A stretch of 50,055 bases of DNA from an uncultured Hyphomicrobiales bacterium (GCA_903932535.1 CAIZGR010000663.1:1-50055); one strand, 5' to 3'. Shown: positions 1-8,300, counted from the first letter of the stretch. The notes: a model not told the origin generated them from the sequence alone. Program-made: numbers and translations.

Positions 1-768
1 TGGGGCTGGCGGGGTACTCGGTGTCGGGGCGGACGGGGCAGAGCGGATGGTCGCAGACGGGGTGGGTGTCGGACACGAGCGTGGTGTGCCTGGGGGGCGG
101 TGTGAGGGGAGGGAGCGTGCGGGTGTCTGGGAGCGGAAGCGGTGGATCGTGCCGTCGTCGAGCTTGAGCGCGACGAGGCCGCGCACCGCGCCCTCGGAGT
201 CGCGGATGAGGTCGATGGCGAAATATTCGATGAAGAATTCGCAGCGCGCTCTCAGCGCCTGACCGTAGAGCGTGTGCAGGATGGCGTGGCCGGTGCGGTC
301 GGCGGCGGCGCAGGTGCGCTGGGCGATGCCCTTGCCGTAGTCGGTCGTCATGCCGCCGAACGGACGCTGGTAGATCTTGCCGACGTCCGTGCGCGAGAAC
401 GGCACGCCCCAGTGGTCCAGCTCGTAGACCGCGGCCGGCGCGTTGCGGCAGAGGTACTCGATAGCGTCCTGGTCGCCGAGCCAGTCGGAGCCCTTGACGG
501 TGTCGTACATGTGCCAGCGCCAGTCGTCGGGACCCATGTTGCCGAGCGAGGCGGAGATGCCGCCCTGCGCCGCAACCGTGTGCGAGCGCGTCGGGAAGAC
601 TTTTGAGATGCAGGCGGTCTTCAAGCCGGCCTGGGCGCAGCCGACGCTTGCGCGCAGGCCCGCGCCGCCCGCCCCGACGACGACGACGTCGTAGGTGTGG
701 TCCGTGATCGGGTAGGCCTTGCCGCCGAGCGCCGGGGCGCTCTCAGCCGGGGAGCCGTTCGTCGCCAT
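1..768 (-). CDS. sdhA: Succinate dehydrogenase flavoprotein subunit, partial
   Basis: FAD-carrying subunit of respiratory complex II, which oxidises succinate to fumarate on the cytoplasmic face of the membrane. The start ATG is at 766-768. The FAD-binding motif [14 protein letters not shown] lies near residues 29-42. It is followed by [14 protein letters not shown], whose His carries covalent FAD in this family. The family landmarks [19 protein letters not shown] and [13 protein letters not shown] follow, and then [12 protein letters not shown]. After that point (bases 1 to about 130) the frame stays open but no longer resembles SdhA: ILATGGYGRAYFSCTSAHT is expected and a proline/serine/threonine-rich string appears instead. 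About 210 of roughly 600 residues are therefore genuine here. It follows sdhD by 30 bases on the same strand, in the usual sdhCDA order. The strange end is most simply a poor-quality or chimeric contig end. Confidence 0.93.
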   Translation of the reverse strand, partial: MATNGSPAESAPALGGKAYPITDHTYDVVVVGAGGAGLRASVGCAQAGLKTACISKVFPTRSHTVAAQGGISASLGNMGPDDWRWHMYDTVKGSDWLGDQDAIEYLCRNAPAAVYELDHWGVPFSRTDVGKIYQRPFGGMTTDYGKGIAQRTCAAADRTGHAILHTLYGQALRARCEFFIEYFAIDLIRDSEGAVRGLVALKLDDGTIHRFRSQTPARSLPSHRPPGTPRSCPTPTPSATIRSAPSAPTPSTPPAP

Positions 769-798
769 CGCGTGGGTCCGTCCTAAAAAAGTTCGTGG

Positions 799-1188
799 TC
801 AGGTGAAGCTGATGCGCAGCGTCGCGTAGACGCAGGCGAGGCCGAGCAGCGCGCAGAAGCAGGTGTTGGCGATCAGCGCCCAGGCGCGGGGCGGTCCGTC
901 GACGTAGTCGATGACGATCGACCGCATGCCGATCTCCATGTGCACGATCCCCGACAGGATGAAGGCGAGCAGAAGGATCGCCGGAACGGGATGGGCGAGC
1001 GTGGCGCGCACGCCGTTGTAGTCCATGTGGACGAGGTCGAGCATCAGCCAGACGAAATAGAGGCCGAGCAGGACATTCGCGATCCCGGTCACATGGATCG
1101 TCCAGGCCTCGGCCGTCCCTTTTTGTGAGGACCCGAGGAAACGAACGCGCGTGAGAGGCGTGCGCAGCCCGCCGGATTTGCCAGACAT
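799..1188 (-). CDS. sdhD: Succinate dehydrogenase membrane anchor subunit
   Basis: Small membrane anchor of complex II (129 aa, normal for the family), which helps hold heme b and the quinone site. Three hydrophobic helices are visible: about residues 30-52 (IHVTGIANVLLGLYFVWLML), 65-88 (VPAILLLAFILSGIVHMEIG) and 102-125 (ALIANTCFCALLGLACVYAT). GIVHMEIGMRSIVIDYVD matches the conserved helix-II region of alphaproteobacterial SdhD, where the His is a heme-ligand candidate. It lies 10 bases after sdhC and 30 bases before sdhA, so the three are almost certainly co-transcribed. The iron-sulfur subunit gene sdhB would be expected beyond the left edge. Confidence 0.93.
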   Translation of the reverse strand: MSGKSGGLRTPLTRVRFLGSSQKGTAEAWTIHVTGIANVLLGLYFVWLMLDLVHMDYNGVRATLAHPVPAILLLAFILSGIVHMEIGMRSIVIDYVDGPPRAWALIANTCFCALLGLACVYATLRISFT

Positions 1189-1198
1189 CGGAAGCTCC

Positions 1199-1609
1199 TT
1201 ACCGGACGGCGTAGCCGATCGCCCAGGTGATGAGGGTCAGCGCGATTCCGCCGATCGCCGTTCCCCAGGCCATTTGATCGCGGATCGGGTCTTCCAGGCC
1301 GTAGCCGGCGTCCCAGACGAAGTGCCGGATGCCGCCGAGCAGGTGATTGAACAGGGCCCAGGTGAAGCCGAACAGCACGAGCTGTCCGATGAACGATCCT
1401 ATGAAGGCCGAGAACCAGCCGAAGGCGGCCGCGTCGGTCGAGGCGGCGATGAGGAACCAAGCCAGGAGCAGGACGCCGACATAAAGCCCGAATCCGGTGA
1501 TCCGGTGCAGGATCGACATCACCATCGTGATGGTGATCTTGTAGATTTGGAGGTGCGGCGACAACGGGCGCGGTCGCGGCCCGCTCCGCGCAGCTTCAGT
1601 CGATGCCAT
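1199..1609 (-). CDS. sdhC: Succinate dehydrogenase cytochrome b556 subunit
   Basis: First gene of the sdh operon and second membrane subunit of complex II (136 aa). RPLSPHLQIYK near residues 13-23 is the family signature (RPLSPHLQIYR type). ILHRITGFGLYVGVLLL starts the first membrane helix and carries the conserved S/H-R quinone-site pattern. LFNHLLGGIRHFVWDAG around residues 85-101 contains the second signature, whose His is a heme-ligand candidate. Three membrane helices are predicted by eye. The start ATG at 1607-1609 gives the usual short hydrophilic N-terminus. The 96 bases before it, up to the upstream kinase gene on the same strand, are the likely promoter region, but no clear boxes were recognised. 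Confidence 0.94.
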   Translation of the reverse strand: MASTEAARSGPRPRPLSPHLQIYKITITMVMSILHRITGFGLYVGVLLLAWFLIAASTDAAAFGWFSAFIGSFIGQLVLFGFTWALFNHLLGGIRHFVWDAGYGLEDPIRDQMAWGTAIGGIALTLITWAIGYAVR

Positions 1610-1705
1610 GGGATGTGTCCCGTCTGAGTTCGAGCGCAGTTCTAGACCGGTCGTCCGGCCCTCGCAATGCTCCCTCGTGTCGCCGAAAGTTGAATGGTGT
1701 TCCTG

Positions 1706-2638
1706 TCAGCGCGACAGCGCAGCTTCGACTTCCGCGCGCGTCGGCGGGTTCGACCCCTTGCGGGTGCAGGTGATGGCCGAAGCGCAGGCGGCGAAGCCGA
1801 GCCAGCGCTCGAGCGCAGCGCGGTCCGGCGCCGCCGAACCGGCGCCGAGCGCGCCGTCGCGGTCCATGGCCGCGAGCAGCGCAGACATGAAGCTGTCGCC
1901 CGCGCCGACCGTGTCGACGACCTCGACGCGCGGGGCCGGGACGGCGATCCGCTCGCCGCCGAGGATCGCCAGCGCGCCGCGCTCGCCGAGCGTCGCCAAG
2001 CAGAAGCGGGGTCCCGTCGCCGCCCAGGCCGCGAGGCTGTCTTCGATCGGGCGGCCGGGATAGAGCCACGCGAGGTCTTCCTCGCTCGCCTTCACGACAT
2101 GCGCGAGCGACGCCTGCCGTTCGACCAGCGCCGCGACCGTCCCGCGATCCGGGGTGACGAGCGGGCGGATGTTGGGATCGTAGCTGACGGTGGCGCGCGC
2201 CCGCGCCGCCTCCAGCGCCTGGACGACCCGCTCGCCGTGCCTCGGGTCGACCGCCGAAATCGAGCCGACGTGCAGGTGGCGCCCCGTCGCCGGCCAGACC
2301 TCCGGGAACGGCCAGGGTCCGTCGAAGGATGTGGCGTCGAGGTAGAACGAATAGCGCGAGCCGGTCTTGGCGGTGCCGCGCATGACGAAGGCGAGGGTCG
2401 TCGGCCGCTCGTCGCGCAGCACGAAGCCGAGATCGACGCCGCTGGCGGCGAGCAGGCCCGCGAGCGCGTCGCCGTTCCCGTCCGTGGAGATGCGGGAGAC
2501 GAAGGCGGTCGGCGCGCCGAGCCGGGAGAGGCCGATCGCGACGTTGTAGGGCGAGCCGCCGAGCACGGCGTCGTAGGCGTTCGCCTTGTCCGGATCGGGA
2601 ATGAGGTCGATCAGCGCTTCGCCGGAAATGAGTATCAT
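1706..2638 (-). CDS. PfkB-family carbohydrate kinase (fructokinase-like)
   Basis: A 310-aa ribokinase/PfkB-family sugar kinase, which phosphorylates a sugar or sugar acid with ATP in the cytoplasm. The N-terminal substrate motif GGSPYNVAIGLSRLG (about residues 27-41) and the C-terminal signature DTVGAGDSFMSALL (about 241-254), with the catalytic Asp in GAGD, are both intact. The overall pattern is closest to fructokinases, but 2-keto-3-deoxygluconate kinase is an alternative given the company it keeps. It starts 24 bases after the aldehyde dehydrogenase gene on the same strand, with GGACGAGGGGCC just before ATG, so the two probably form one transcript. The precise sugar cannot be read from sequence alone. 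Confidence 0.88.
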   Translation of the reverse strand: MILISGEALIDLIPDPDKANAYDAVLGGSPYNVAIGLSRLGAPTAFVSRISTDGNGDALAGLLAASGVDLGFVLRDERPTTLAFVMRGTAKTGSRYSFYLDATSFDGPWPFPEVWPATGRHLHVGSISAVDPRHGERVVQALEAARARATVSYDPNIRPLVTPDRGTVAALVERQASLAHVVKASEEDLAWLYPGRPIEDSLAAWAATGPRFCLATLGERGALAILGGERIAVPAPRVEVVDTVGAGDSFMSALLAAMDRDGALGAGSAAPDRAALERWLGFAACASAITCTRKGSNPPTRAEVEAALSR

Positions 2639-2662
2639 GGCCCCTCGTCCTTCGGCTTGGCT

Positions 2663-4102
2663 CTAAGCGAGCGTATAGGCCGTCTTCACGGTTGTGTAGA
2701 ACTCCGCCGCATAGCGGCCCTGCTCGCGCGGGCCGAGGCTGGAGCCCTTTCGGCCGCCGAACGGCGCATGGTAGTCCACGCCGGCGGTCGGCAGGTTCAC
2801 CATGACCATGCCGGCTTCGGCGTTGCGCTTGAAGTGGGTCGCATGCTTCAGGCTGGCCGTGCAGATTCCGGCGCAGAGGCCGAAGCTGGTGTCGTTGGCG
2901 ATGGCGAGCGCGTCGTCGTAGTCGCGCGCAGGGATCATCGCCGCGACCGGCCCGAAGATTTCCTCGCGGGCGATGCGCATGGCGTTGTCGGCGTCGAGAA
3001 AGAGCGCGGGGGCCATATAGAAGCCGGGCGCGGCGCGCTCGAGCCGCTCGCCGCCGAGCGCCAGCTTCGCGCCCTCGCTCCGGCCGATCGCCACATAGGC
3101 GAGATCCTGGTCGAGCTGGCTCCCGTCGACCACGGGGCCGATGTGGGTTCCGGCCGCGAGCGCGTCGTCGACAACGAGCTTTTGCATGCGCGCGGTCAGG
3201 GCTTCGGCGAACCGGCGGTAGATCGTTTCCTCGACGATGAGGCGCGACGACGCCGTGCACCGCTGCCCGGTGGAGAAATAGGCGCCGTTGACGGCGCATT
3301 CGACCGCGCCCGGGATGTCGGCGTCGGCGAGCACCACCAGCGGATTCTTGCCGCCCATTTCGAGCTGGAATTTCCGCATTGCCCCGGCGCATGCGGCGGC
3401 GACCCGGCGGCCGGTGGCGACCGAGCCGGTGAAAGTGACCGCGTCGACCGCCTTGCTCGCGAGCATCGCTTCGCCGACCACCGAGCCGCGGCCCATCACC
3501 AGATTGAAGACGCCCTCGGGCGCGCCCGCGCGATCGATGATTTCGGCGAGCGCGTGCGCCGAGCCGGGGACGAGGTCGGCCGGCTTGAACACGACCGTGT
3601 TGCCGTAGGCGAGCGCCGGCGCGATCTTCCAGGCGGGAATGGCGATCGGGAAGTTCCACGGCGCGATGACGCCGATCACCCCGACCGCCTCCCGCGTCGC
3701 CTCGACGCCGACGTTCGGCCGCACGGAGGCGAAGGTCTCCCCCGGAATGCGGAGCGCTTCGCCGGCGAAGAAGTCGAAGATCTGCCCGGCGCGGGCGACC
3801 TCGCCGACGGCTTCGGGCAGGGTCTTTCCCTCTTCGCGCGCAAGCAGGCGGCCGAGCTCGTCGCGGCGGGCGAAAATCTCGGCCGAGACGCGCGCGAGGA
3901 GATCATGCCGCTCCTGCGGGGTGGTCCGCGACCAGCGCGGAAAGGCGGACCGGGCGGCGGCGATCGCGGCGTCGGTCTGAACGGCGTCGGCCTGCGCGTA
4001 TTCGCCGACGATGTCGCCGGTGTTCGACGGGTTGACGTTGCGGGAGACGGAGACGCCCTCGACCCATTCGCCTGCGATCAAATTCCTGTGGAGCGCAGCC
4101 AT
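2663..4102 (-). CDS. NAD(P)-dependent aldehyde dehydrogenase, alpha-ketoglutaric semialdehyde type
   Basis: A full-length (479 aa) aldehyde dehydrogenase. Landmarks are APWNFPIAIPAWKIAPAL (cofactor domain), FTGSVATGRRV (nucleotide loop), LEMGGKNPLVV with the catalytic Glu, and FSTGQRCTASSRLIVEE with the nucleophile Cys. EEIFGPVAAMIPARD and NDTSFGLCAGICT follow. The pattern fits the group that oxidises alpha-ketoglutaric semialdehyde to 2-oxoglutarate, the last step of glucarate, galactarate and pentose oxidation. That agrees with the dehydratase at 6069; the exact substrate is inferred. The start was set at the ATG of MAALHRN (4102) because AGGAGGAAGAC lies directly in front. An ATG 33 bases further upstream has no such site. 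It leads the two-gene unit with the PfkB kinase. Confidence 0.88.
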   Translation of the reverse strand: MAALHRNLIAGEWVEGVSVSRNVNPSNTGDIVGEYAQADAVQTDAAIAAARSAFPRWSRTTPQERHDLLARVSAEIFARRDELGRLLAREEGKTLPEAVGEVARAGQIFDFFAGEALRIPGETFASVRPNVGVEATREAVGVIGVIAPWNFPIAIPAWKIAPALAYGNTVVFKPADLVPGSAHALAEIIDRAGAPEGVFNLVMGRGSVVGEAMLASKAVDAVTFTGSVATGRRVAAACAGAMRKFQLEMGGKNPLVVLADADIPGAVECAVNGAYFSTGQRCTASSRLIVEETIYRRFAEALTARMQKLVVDDALAAGTHIGPVVDGSQLDQDLAYVAIGRSEGAKLALGGERLERAAPGFYMAPALFLDADNAMRIAREEIFGPVAAMIPARDYDDALAIANDTSFGLCAGICTASLKHATHFKRNAEAGMVMVNLPTAGVDYHAPFGGRKGSSLGPREQGRYAAEFYTTVKTAYTLA

Positions 4103-4477
4103 GTCTTCCTCCTGCGGACCCGACTTTGTCCGCATAGCCGAATCAAATCAACCTTCGAAGCGTCGTCGGCAAGGACCGCCGACAGGCCGTGTCGTGGAGT
4201 TTGCCGAACGGAACTTTTCGGGAGCCTGCTGGGCCGCGCCCTCCCCGTCGAGGCCAGCGAAAAATCATCGACAGGCGCTTTGGCGCCGCCAGTTCGCTCG
4301 GCGATCAGTGGTATATCAAAGACAATAAGTGATTTAAATGCAAGCCGCTTTTTTCTGCCGTTTGTCAGCGAACTGCGCTAAACTTCAAAGGTACCCGCCC
4401 ATAGCGTGCTATGGGCTCAAGGGCTGCGAAGGAGAAATCCGACGCAGCCTTTGCTTTTTCTGTGCTGAGCGTTTTTC
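4103..4477. other. Intergenic region between divergent aldehyde dehydrogenase and NYN genes
   Basis: This 375-base gap separates two divergent genes and should hold both promoters. Its right half (about 4300-4470) is visibly AT-richer than the surroundings, with TATATCAAAGACAATAAGTG near 4312. No open reading frame with any family resemblance was seen. Its last 80 bases contain two strong inverted repeats, described as a separate entry. Confidence 0.7.
4397..4460 (+). ncRNA. Candidate two-hairpin leader or small RNA ahead of the NYN gene
   Basis: Two stems follow each other on the plus strand. The first is a perfect 9-bp inverted repeat, GCCCATAGC and GCTATGGGC, with a 2-base centre (4397-4416). 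The second is a 10-bp stem, AAGGGCTGCG (4419-4428) with CGCAGCCTTT (4443-4452), with one G-U pair and a 14-base loop containing GGAG. A run of five T follows at 4455-4459, so the second stem looks like an intrinsic terminator. A weak promoter candidate (TTGTCA at 4362, then 17 bases, then TCAAAG) would start transcription close to the first stem. This could be a 60-65-nt small RNA or an attenuator 18 bases before the NYN start codon. No known RNA family was recognised, and a paired DNA operator is also possible. Confidence 0.4.
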
Positions 4478-5137
4478 ATGCGTACAATTATCTATGTTGA
4501 TGGGTTCAATCTGTATTTTCGACTCCTTCAGAGGCGCCCAGCCCTGAAGTGGCTGAATATCAAAATCCTCGCCGAGCGCGTCCTCAATCCCGCCAATCAA
4601 ATTGTCGCGGTGAGGTACTATACCGCCCGCGTTTCAGGGCGGCTTGATCCGCACGGCCCTGCACGGCAGCAGATCTATCTGGACGCCCTGGCGACCATTC
4701 CGGAAATCTCCGTTCATATGGGGATGTTTCTCACCTCGGAGAAGTTCGCCGGCATGGTGCACCCGCCGCAGTTCCGGCCGATCGCCGACATGCCGCAGCC
4801 TTGGCCGGACGTGGTGAAAGTCCTGAAGGTCGAAGAAAAGGGCAGCGACGTGAATCTTGCCTGCCACTTGCTGCTCGACGCCTTCCAAGGGAATTTCGAT
4901 GTCGCCGCCGTGCTGTCGAACGATAGCGACCTCGTCGAGCCGATCCGCGTTGTCACGCAAATCATGCGCAAGCCGGTCGGCCTTCTCTCGCCGGTCAACA
5001 ACCCGAATCCGGAATTATCCGGCGCGTCCAGCTTCATTCGCCGCTTGAGCGTCAGCGATCTTGCCGCCTCGCAATTTCCCGACCCGCTCGCACGACTGGG
5101 CCAACCAGACTTAAATCGGCCGGCGGCTTGGGCGTGA
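4478..5137 (+). CDS. NYN-domain (LabA/DUF88-like) putative ribonuclease
   Basis: A 219-aa protein with a NYN/PIN-like nuclease fold. The first acidic motif, IIYVDGFNLYFRLL, is at residues 4-17. EEKGSDVNLACHLLLDAF (about 125-142) and AAVLSNDSDLVEPIRVV (about 149-165) supply the other conserved Asp residues that bind metal in this family. The family includes RNases and regulators such as LabA. The cellular role of this member is unknown. It stands alone, divergent from the aldehyde dehydrogenase and ahead of a GntR regulator, with no toxin-antitoxin partner of recognisable type. The start ATG lacks a clear ribosome-binding site and lies just after a terminator-like hairpin, which suggests conditional expression. 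Its base composition is somewhat lower in G+C than its neighbours, compatible with transfer. Confidence 0.85.
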   Translation: MRTIIYVDGFNLYFRLLQRRPALKWLNIKILAERVLNPANQIVAVRYYTARVSGRLDPHGPARQQIYLDALATIPEISVHMGMFLTSEKFAGMVHPPQFRPIADMPQPWPDVVKVLKVEEKGSDVNLACHLLLDAFQGNFDVAAVLSNDSDLVEPIRVVTQIMRKPVGLLSPVNNPNPELSGASSFIRRLSVSDLAASQFPDPLARLGQPDLNRPAAWA

Positions 5138-5371
5138 CGACGGCGCGGCGCGATCTTCCGAACGCCGCCATGCCGCCCCCCGACTCGTCCGAAGACTCCG
5201 TCTTCATCCGCCGCCCCAGACCTCTGCCGTTTGTCCCGCGCTGTCTCGCCCGATTGCCCGACATCGCCCGCCCGCCACGCCATTGACGAAGCCGTCCCGC
5301 CTGTCTAGCCTCTGGCATGCCAGTTGGGAACGGACGAAGGGGCCGCTCCCTGCGGTTTGCGGGCAGGGACA

Positions 5372-6040
5372 TTGGCCAAGGGCGCCCATTCGAAAGCCGA
5401 CGCCGTTTACGGCGCATTGAAGCGAGCGATCCTGACCGGGGCGCTCGAGCCCGGCGGGCTGATCGAGAAGGCGGAGCTATGCGCAAAATTCGGGGTTTCG
5501 CGCTACCCCGTGTCGGCTGCGGTCAGCCGCCTCGCCTACGACCAGCTCGTCGACGTCGCGCCCCGGCACGGGTCGTTCGTTTCAAAGATTTCGCTCCATG
5601 ACGTCCGCGAGCGCCTGTTCATTCGCAGCGCGCTCGAGGGCGAGATCGCGGCGGAGGCGGCGCGCCGCATGACGCTTGCCGACAAGGACGCGCTCGCGGC
5701 CAATCTGGCCGAGGCGGAGGCCGCGGTCGAGGCGGACGATCGCGCCGCCTTCTATGCGTCGGACGTCGCCTTTCACCAGATCCTGACGTCCCGGCTCGCC
5801 ATGGCGCGCGCGGGCGAGGTGCTCGACGGCCTTCGGGTGCATCTCGAACGGGTGCGGCGGATTCTCATGGCTCCGCCGGGCCGCATCCGCGGGGCGCTGG
5901 CCGAGCATCGCGCTGTGGTCGAGGCGATCGACGCAGGCGACGCTTCCGCGGCCCGCGACGCCATGAAGCGCCATCTCGGCGCCACCGGAGACCTGCTCGA
6001 GACGGTAGCCCATCAGCGGCCCGGCCTGTTCGCCGAATAG
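5372..6040 (+). CDS. GntR-family regulator with FCD ligand domain
   Basis: Transcription factor of the FadR subfamily. The N-terminal winged helix covers ADAVYGALKRAILTGALEPG through VSRYPVSAAVSRLA, the recognition-helix region. The FCD all-helical effector domain follows (RLFIRSALEGEIAAEAARRM, then DVAFHQILTSRLA, then EHRAVVEAIDAGD), with the Asp/His residues that typically bind metal or a carboxylate ligand. FCD regulators commonly sense sugar acids and control neighbouring catabolic genes, so the dehydratase gene 28 bases downstream is the obvious target (inferred). A TTG at 5372 (GCAGGGACA before it) gives the usual N-terminus. An in-frame TTG at 5324 would add 16 residues with no domain content. 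Confidence 0.88.
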   Translation: MAKGAHSKADAVYGALKRAILTGALEPGGLIEKAELCAKFGVSRYPVSAAVSRLAYDQLVDVAPRHGSFVSKISLHDVRERLFIRSALEGEIAAEAARRMTLADKDALAANLAEAEAAVEADDRAAFYASDVAFHQILTSRLAMARAGEVLDGLRVHLERVRRILMAPPGRIRGALAEHRAVVEAIDAGDASAARDAMKRHLGATGDLLETVAHQRPGLFAE

Positions 6041-6068
6041 CCGCGGATTTTCGCAAGGACAGCAAGCC

Positions 6069-7586
6069 ATGGCGGCGCCGCGCACATTGCGTCTCAACGC
6101 ATCCGACAATGTCGTGGTCGCGGTCGACGACATCCCCGCCGGCGCGACGTCCGAGGGCGTGAGCGCGCGCGAACGCATCCCCAAGGGGCACAAGATGGCG
6201 ATCGCCGCCATCGGCGCCGACGAGCCCGTCCGCAAGATCGGGCAGATCATCGGCTTCGCCTCCCGGCCGATTCTCCCCGGCGCGTGGGTGCACGAGCACA
6301 ATTGCATGGTGCGCGCCTTCGCCCGCGAGCACCGTTTCGGCGAGGACGCCTACGCGGAGGCCATCGCCCCGGTCGCGGATCAGCCGGCCTTTCAGGGGTT
6401 CCGCCGGGCCGGCGGCAAGGTGGGCACGCGCAACTACCTCGCGATCCTGACCTCGGTGAACTGTTCGGCGACGACCGCGCGGCTCATCGCGCGCGAGGTC
6501 GAACGGTCGGGGCTGCTCGACGACTATCCCAACGTGGACGGCGTGATCCCGCTGGTCCACGGCGCCGGCTGCGGCATGGCCTCGAAAGGGGAGGGATTCG
6601 AGACGCTGATGCGCACCCAATGGGGCTACGCCACCAACCCCAACGTCGGCGCGACGCTGATGGTGGGCCTGGGATGCGAAGTTTTCCAGATCGGGCGGAT
6701 GAAGGAGGAGCGCCGCATCGTCGAGGGCGAGACGTTCCAGAGCCTGACCATCCAGGCGACAGGCGGCACCCGCAGGACGGTCGAAGCGGGGCTCGAGCGG
6801 GTGTGCGCGATGCTGCCGGCGCTCGATCGCGCGCGCCGCGAGCCTGCGCCCGCGAGCGCGCTCGTGCTGGCGCTGCAATGCGGCGGCTCCGACGGCTATT
6901 CCGGGATCACCGCCAATCCGGCGCTCGGCGCCGCGGTCGACATCCTGGTGCGCAACGGCGGGACCGCGATCCTGTCGGAGACGCCGGAGATCTACGGCGC
7001 CGAGCACCTGCTGACCCGGCGCGCGGCGACGCCGGAGATCGGGCGCCGGCTCATCGAGCGGATCGAGTGGTGGGAGGACTATTGCGCGCGCAACGGCGGC
7101 GAGATGAACAACAATCCCTCGCCCGGCAACAAGGCGGGCGGCCTGACCACGATTCTGGAGAAGTCGCTCGGCGCGGCGGCGAAGGGCGGCACGACGCCGC
7201 TGAACGCGGTGTACCAATACGCCGAGCCGGTCACGGCGAAGGGCTTCGTCTTCATGGATACGCCGGGCTACGATCCGGTCTCCGCCACCGGGCAGGTCGC
7301 GGGCGGGGCGAACGTCATGGCCTTCACCACCGGCCGCGGCTCCGCCTTCGGCTGCAAGCCGGTCCCGTCGATCAAGCTCGCCACCAACAGCGACGTCTAC
7401 CTCAGGATGATCGAGGACATGGACCTCAACTGCGGCGACGTGCTCGACGGCGCGCCCATCGCCGGCAAGGGCGGCGAGATCTTCGAAAAAATCCTCGCGG
7501 TGGCGTCGGGCGAGCGGACAAAGTCGGAGGCGCTCGGCTACGGGGAAGCCGAGTTCACGCCGTGGCAGATCGGAGCGACGATGTGA
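6069..7586 (+). CDS. UxaA/GarD-family sugar-acid dehydratase
   Basis: A 505-aa enzyme with the two-part layout of altronate and galactarate dehydratases. It has an N-terminal SAF domain (about residues 8-85, ending GAWVHEHNC) and a large UxaA-type catalytic region with GGKVGTRNYLAILTSVNCSATTA, HGAGCGMASKGEGFETL, QCGGSDGYSGITANPALG and GEMNNNPSPGNKAGGLTTI. These enzymes use iron to remove water from a hexonate or hexarate, giving a 2-keto-3-deoxy acid. With the semialdehyde dehydrogenase at 2663-4102 it suggests a route from galactarate or glucarate to 2-oxoglutarate. Altronate is the other reasonable substrate, and sequence alone does not decide. It is probably regulated by the GntR protein just upstream and co-transcribed with the overlapping HAD gene. 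Confidence 0.88.
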   Translation: MAAPRTLRLNASDNVVVAVDDIPAGATSEGVSARERIPKGHKMAIAAIGADEPVRKIGQIIGFASRPILPGAWVHEHNCMVRAFAREHRFGEDAYAEAIAPVADQPAFQGFRRAGGKVGTRNYLAILTSVNCSATTARLIAREVERSGLLDDYPNVDGVIPLVHGAGCGMASKGEGFETLMRTQWGYATNPNVGATLMVGLGCEVFQIGRMKEERRIVEGETFQSLTIQATGGTRRTVEAGLERVCAMLPALDRARREPAPASALVLALQCGGSDGYSGITANPALGAAVDILVRNGGTAILSETPEIYGAEHLLTRRAATPEIGRRLIERIEWWEDYCARNGGEMNNNPSPGNKAGGLTTILEKSLGAAAKGGTTPLNAVYQYAEPVTAKGFVFMDTPGYDPVSATGQVAGGANVMAFTTGRGSAFGCKPVPSIKLATNSDVYLRMIEDMDLNCGDVLDGAPIAGKGGEIFEKILAVASGERTKSEALGYGEAEFTPWQIGATM

Positions 7587-8263
7587 CGGGCGCCGCGCTG
7601 CTCTTCGATCTCGACGGCACGCTGGTCGACAGCGACGCCAAGCACCTCGCAGCCTTCCAACGCGTCTTCGCGCCGTTCGGCATCGCGGTCGACCAGGAGA
7701 CCTACAATGCGCGCATTCACGGCGCGTCGAACGAACGGATCGGGATGGCGTTCCTGTCGCATCTGACGCCCGAGCGCAGGCTGGCCGCGCTCGACGACAA
7801 GGAGGCGGCTTACCGGGCCGATCTCGACGGCATCGAACCAATCCCCGGCGCGGTCGAGCTGCTGGATTACGCCGACCTTCTCGGCCTGCGGCGCGCCGTG
7901 GTCACCAACGCGCCCCGCGCCAACGCCGACGCCGTGCTCGCCGCGCTCGGGCTCGCCGCCCGGCTCGGGATCGTCGTCGTCGGCGCCGAGCTGGAACGAT
8001 CCAAGCCCGACCCGCTGCCCTATCTGCGCGGCCTCGCGCTCACGGGGGCCGCGGCCGGCCGCTCGGTCGCCTTCGAGGATTCGCCGACCGGCGTGCGCTC
8101 GGCGGCGGCGGCGGGCCTCGCGGTCGTAGGGCTCACGACCTCGCTCGACGAAGCCGCGCTGATCGCCGCCGGCGCCCTCTTCGCCGCCGCCGACTTCACC
8201 GACCCGCGGATTTTCGCGCTGATCGAAAAGCGGACGGCGGTCGCGCCCCACGAAGCGGGGTAA
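7583..8263 (+). CDS. HAD-IA family phosphatase (beta-phosphoglucomutase/Gph-like)
   Basis: A 226-aa haloacid-dehalogenase-type hydrolase. Motif I, LLFDLDGTLVDSD, is at residues 6-18 with the nucleophile and acid/base Asp residues. Motif II is AVVTNAPRANAD, motif III uses the Lys in ERSKPDPLPYL, and motif IV is AFEDSPTGVRSAAAAGL. The helical cap sits between motifs I and II. The start is a GTG overlapping the dehydratase stop codon (ATGTGA), so the two are translationally coupled. Its substrate is probably a phosphorylated sugar or glycolate-like metabolite linked to the pathway, but this is only inferred from position. Confidence 0.87.
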   Translation: MTGAALLFDLDGTLVDSDAKHLAAFQRVFAPFGIAVDQETYNARIHGASNERIGMAFLSHLTPERRLAALDDKEAAYRADLDGIEPIPGAVELLDYADLLGLRRAVVTNAPRANADAVLAALGLAARLGIVVVGAELERSKPDPLPYLRGLALTGAAAGRSVAFEDSPTGVRSAAAAGLAVVGLTTSLDEAALIAAGALFAAADFTDPRIFALIEKRTAVAPHEAG

Positions 8264-8300
8264 GGCGTAGCCGTCGCGCGACGGCGTGTTTCGACGCCCC

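Noticed and set aside
142..694. Plus-strand open frames over the sdhA region
   Set aside because: They overlap a clear SdhA coding frame on the other strand and have no recognisable protein pattern.
1596..4381. Very long open frames (up to about 900 codons) on the strands opposite the kinase and aldehyde dehydrogenase genes
   Set aside because: They give arginine/alanine/glycine-rich strings without any family motif and mirror the codon bias of the real minus-strand genes; a common effect in DNA with GC-rich third positions.
4397..4416. A CRISPR-like or phage attachment site
   Set aside because: There is only a single palindrome with no spaced repeats, integrase gene or duplicated site nearby.
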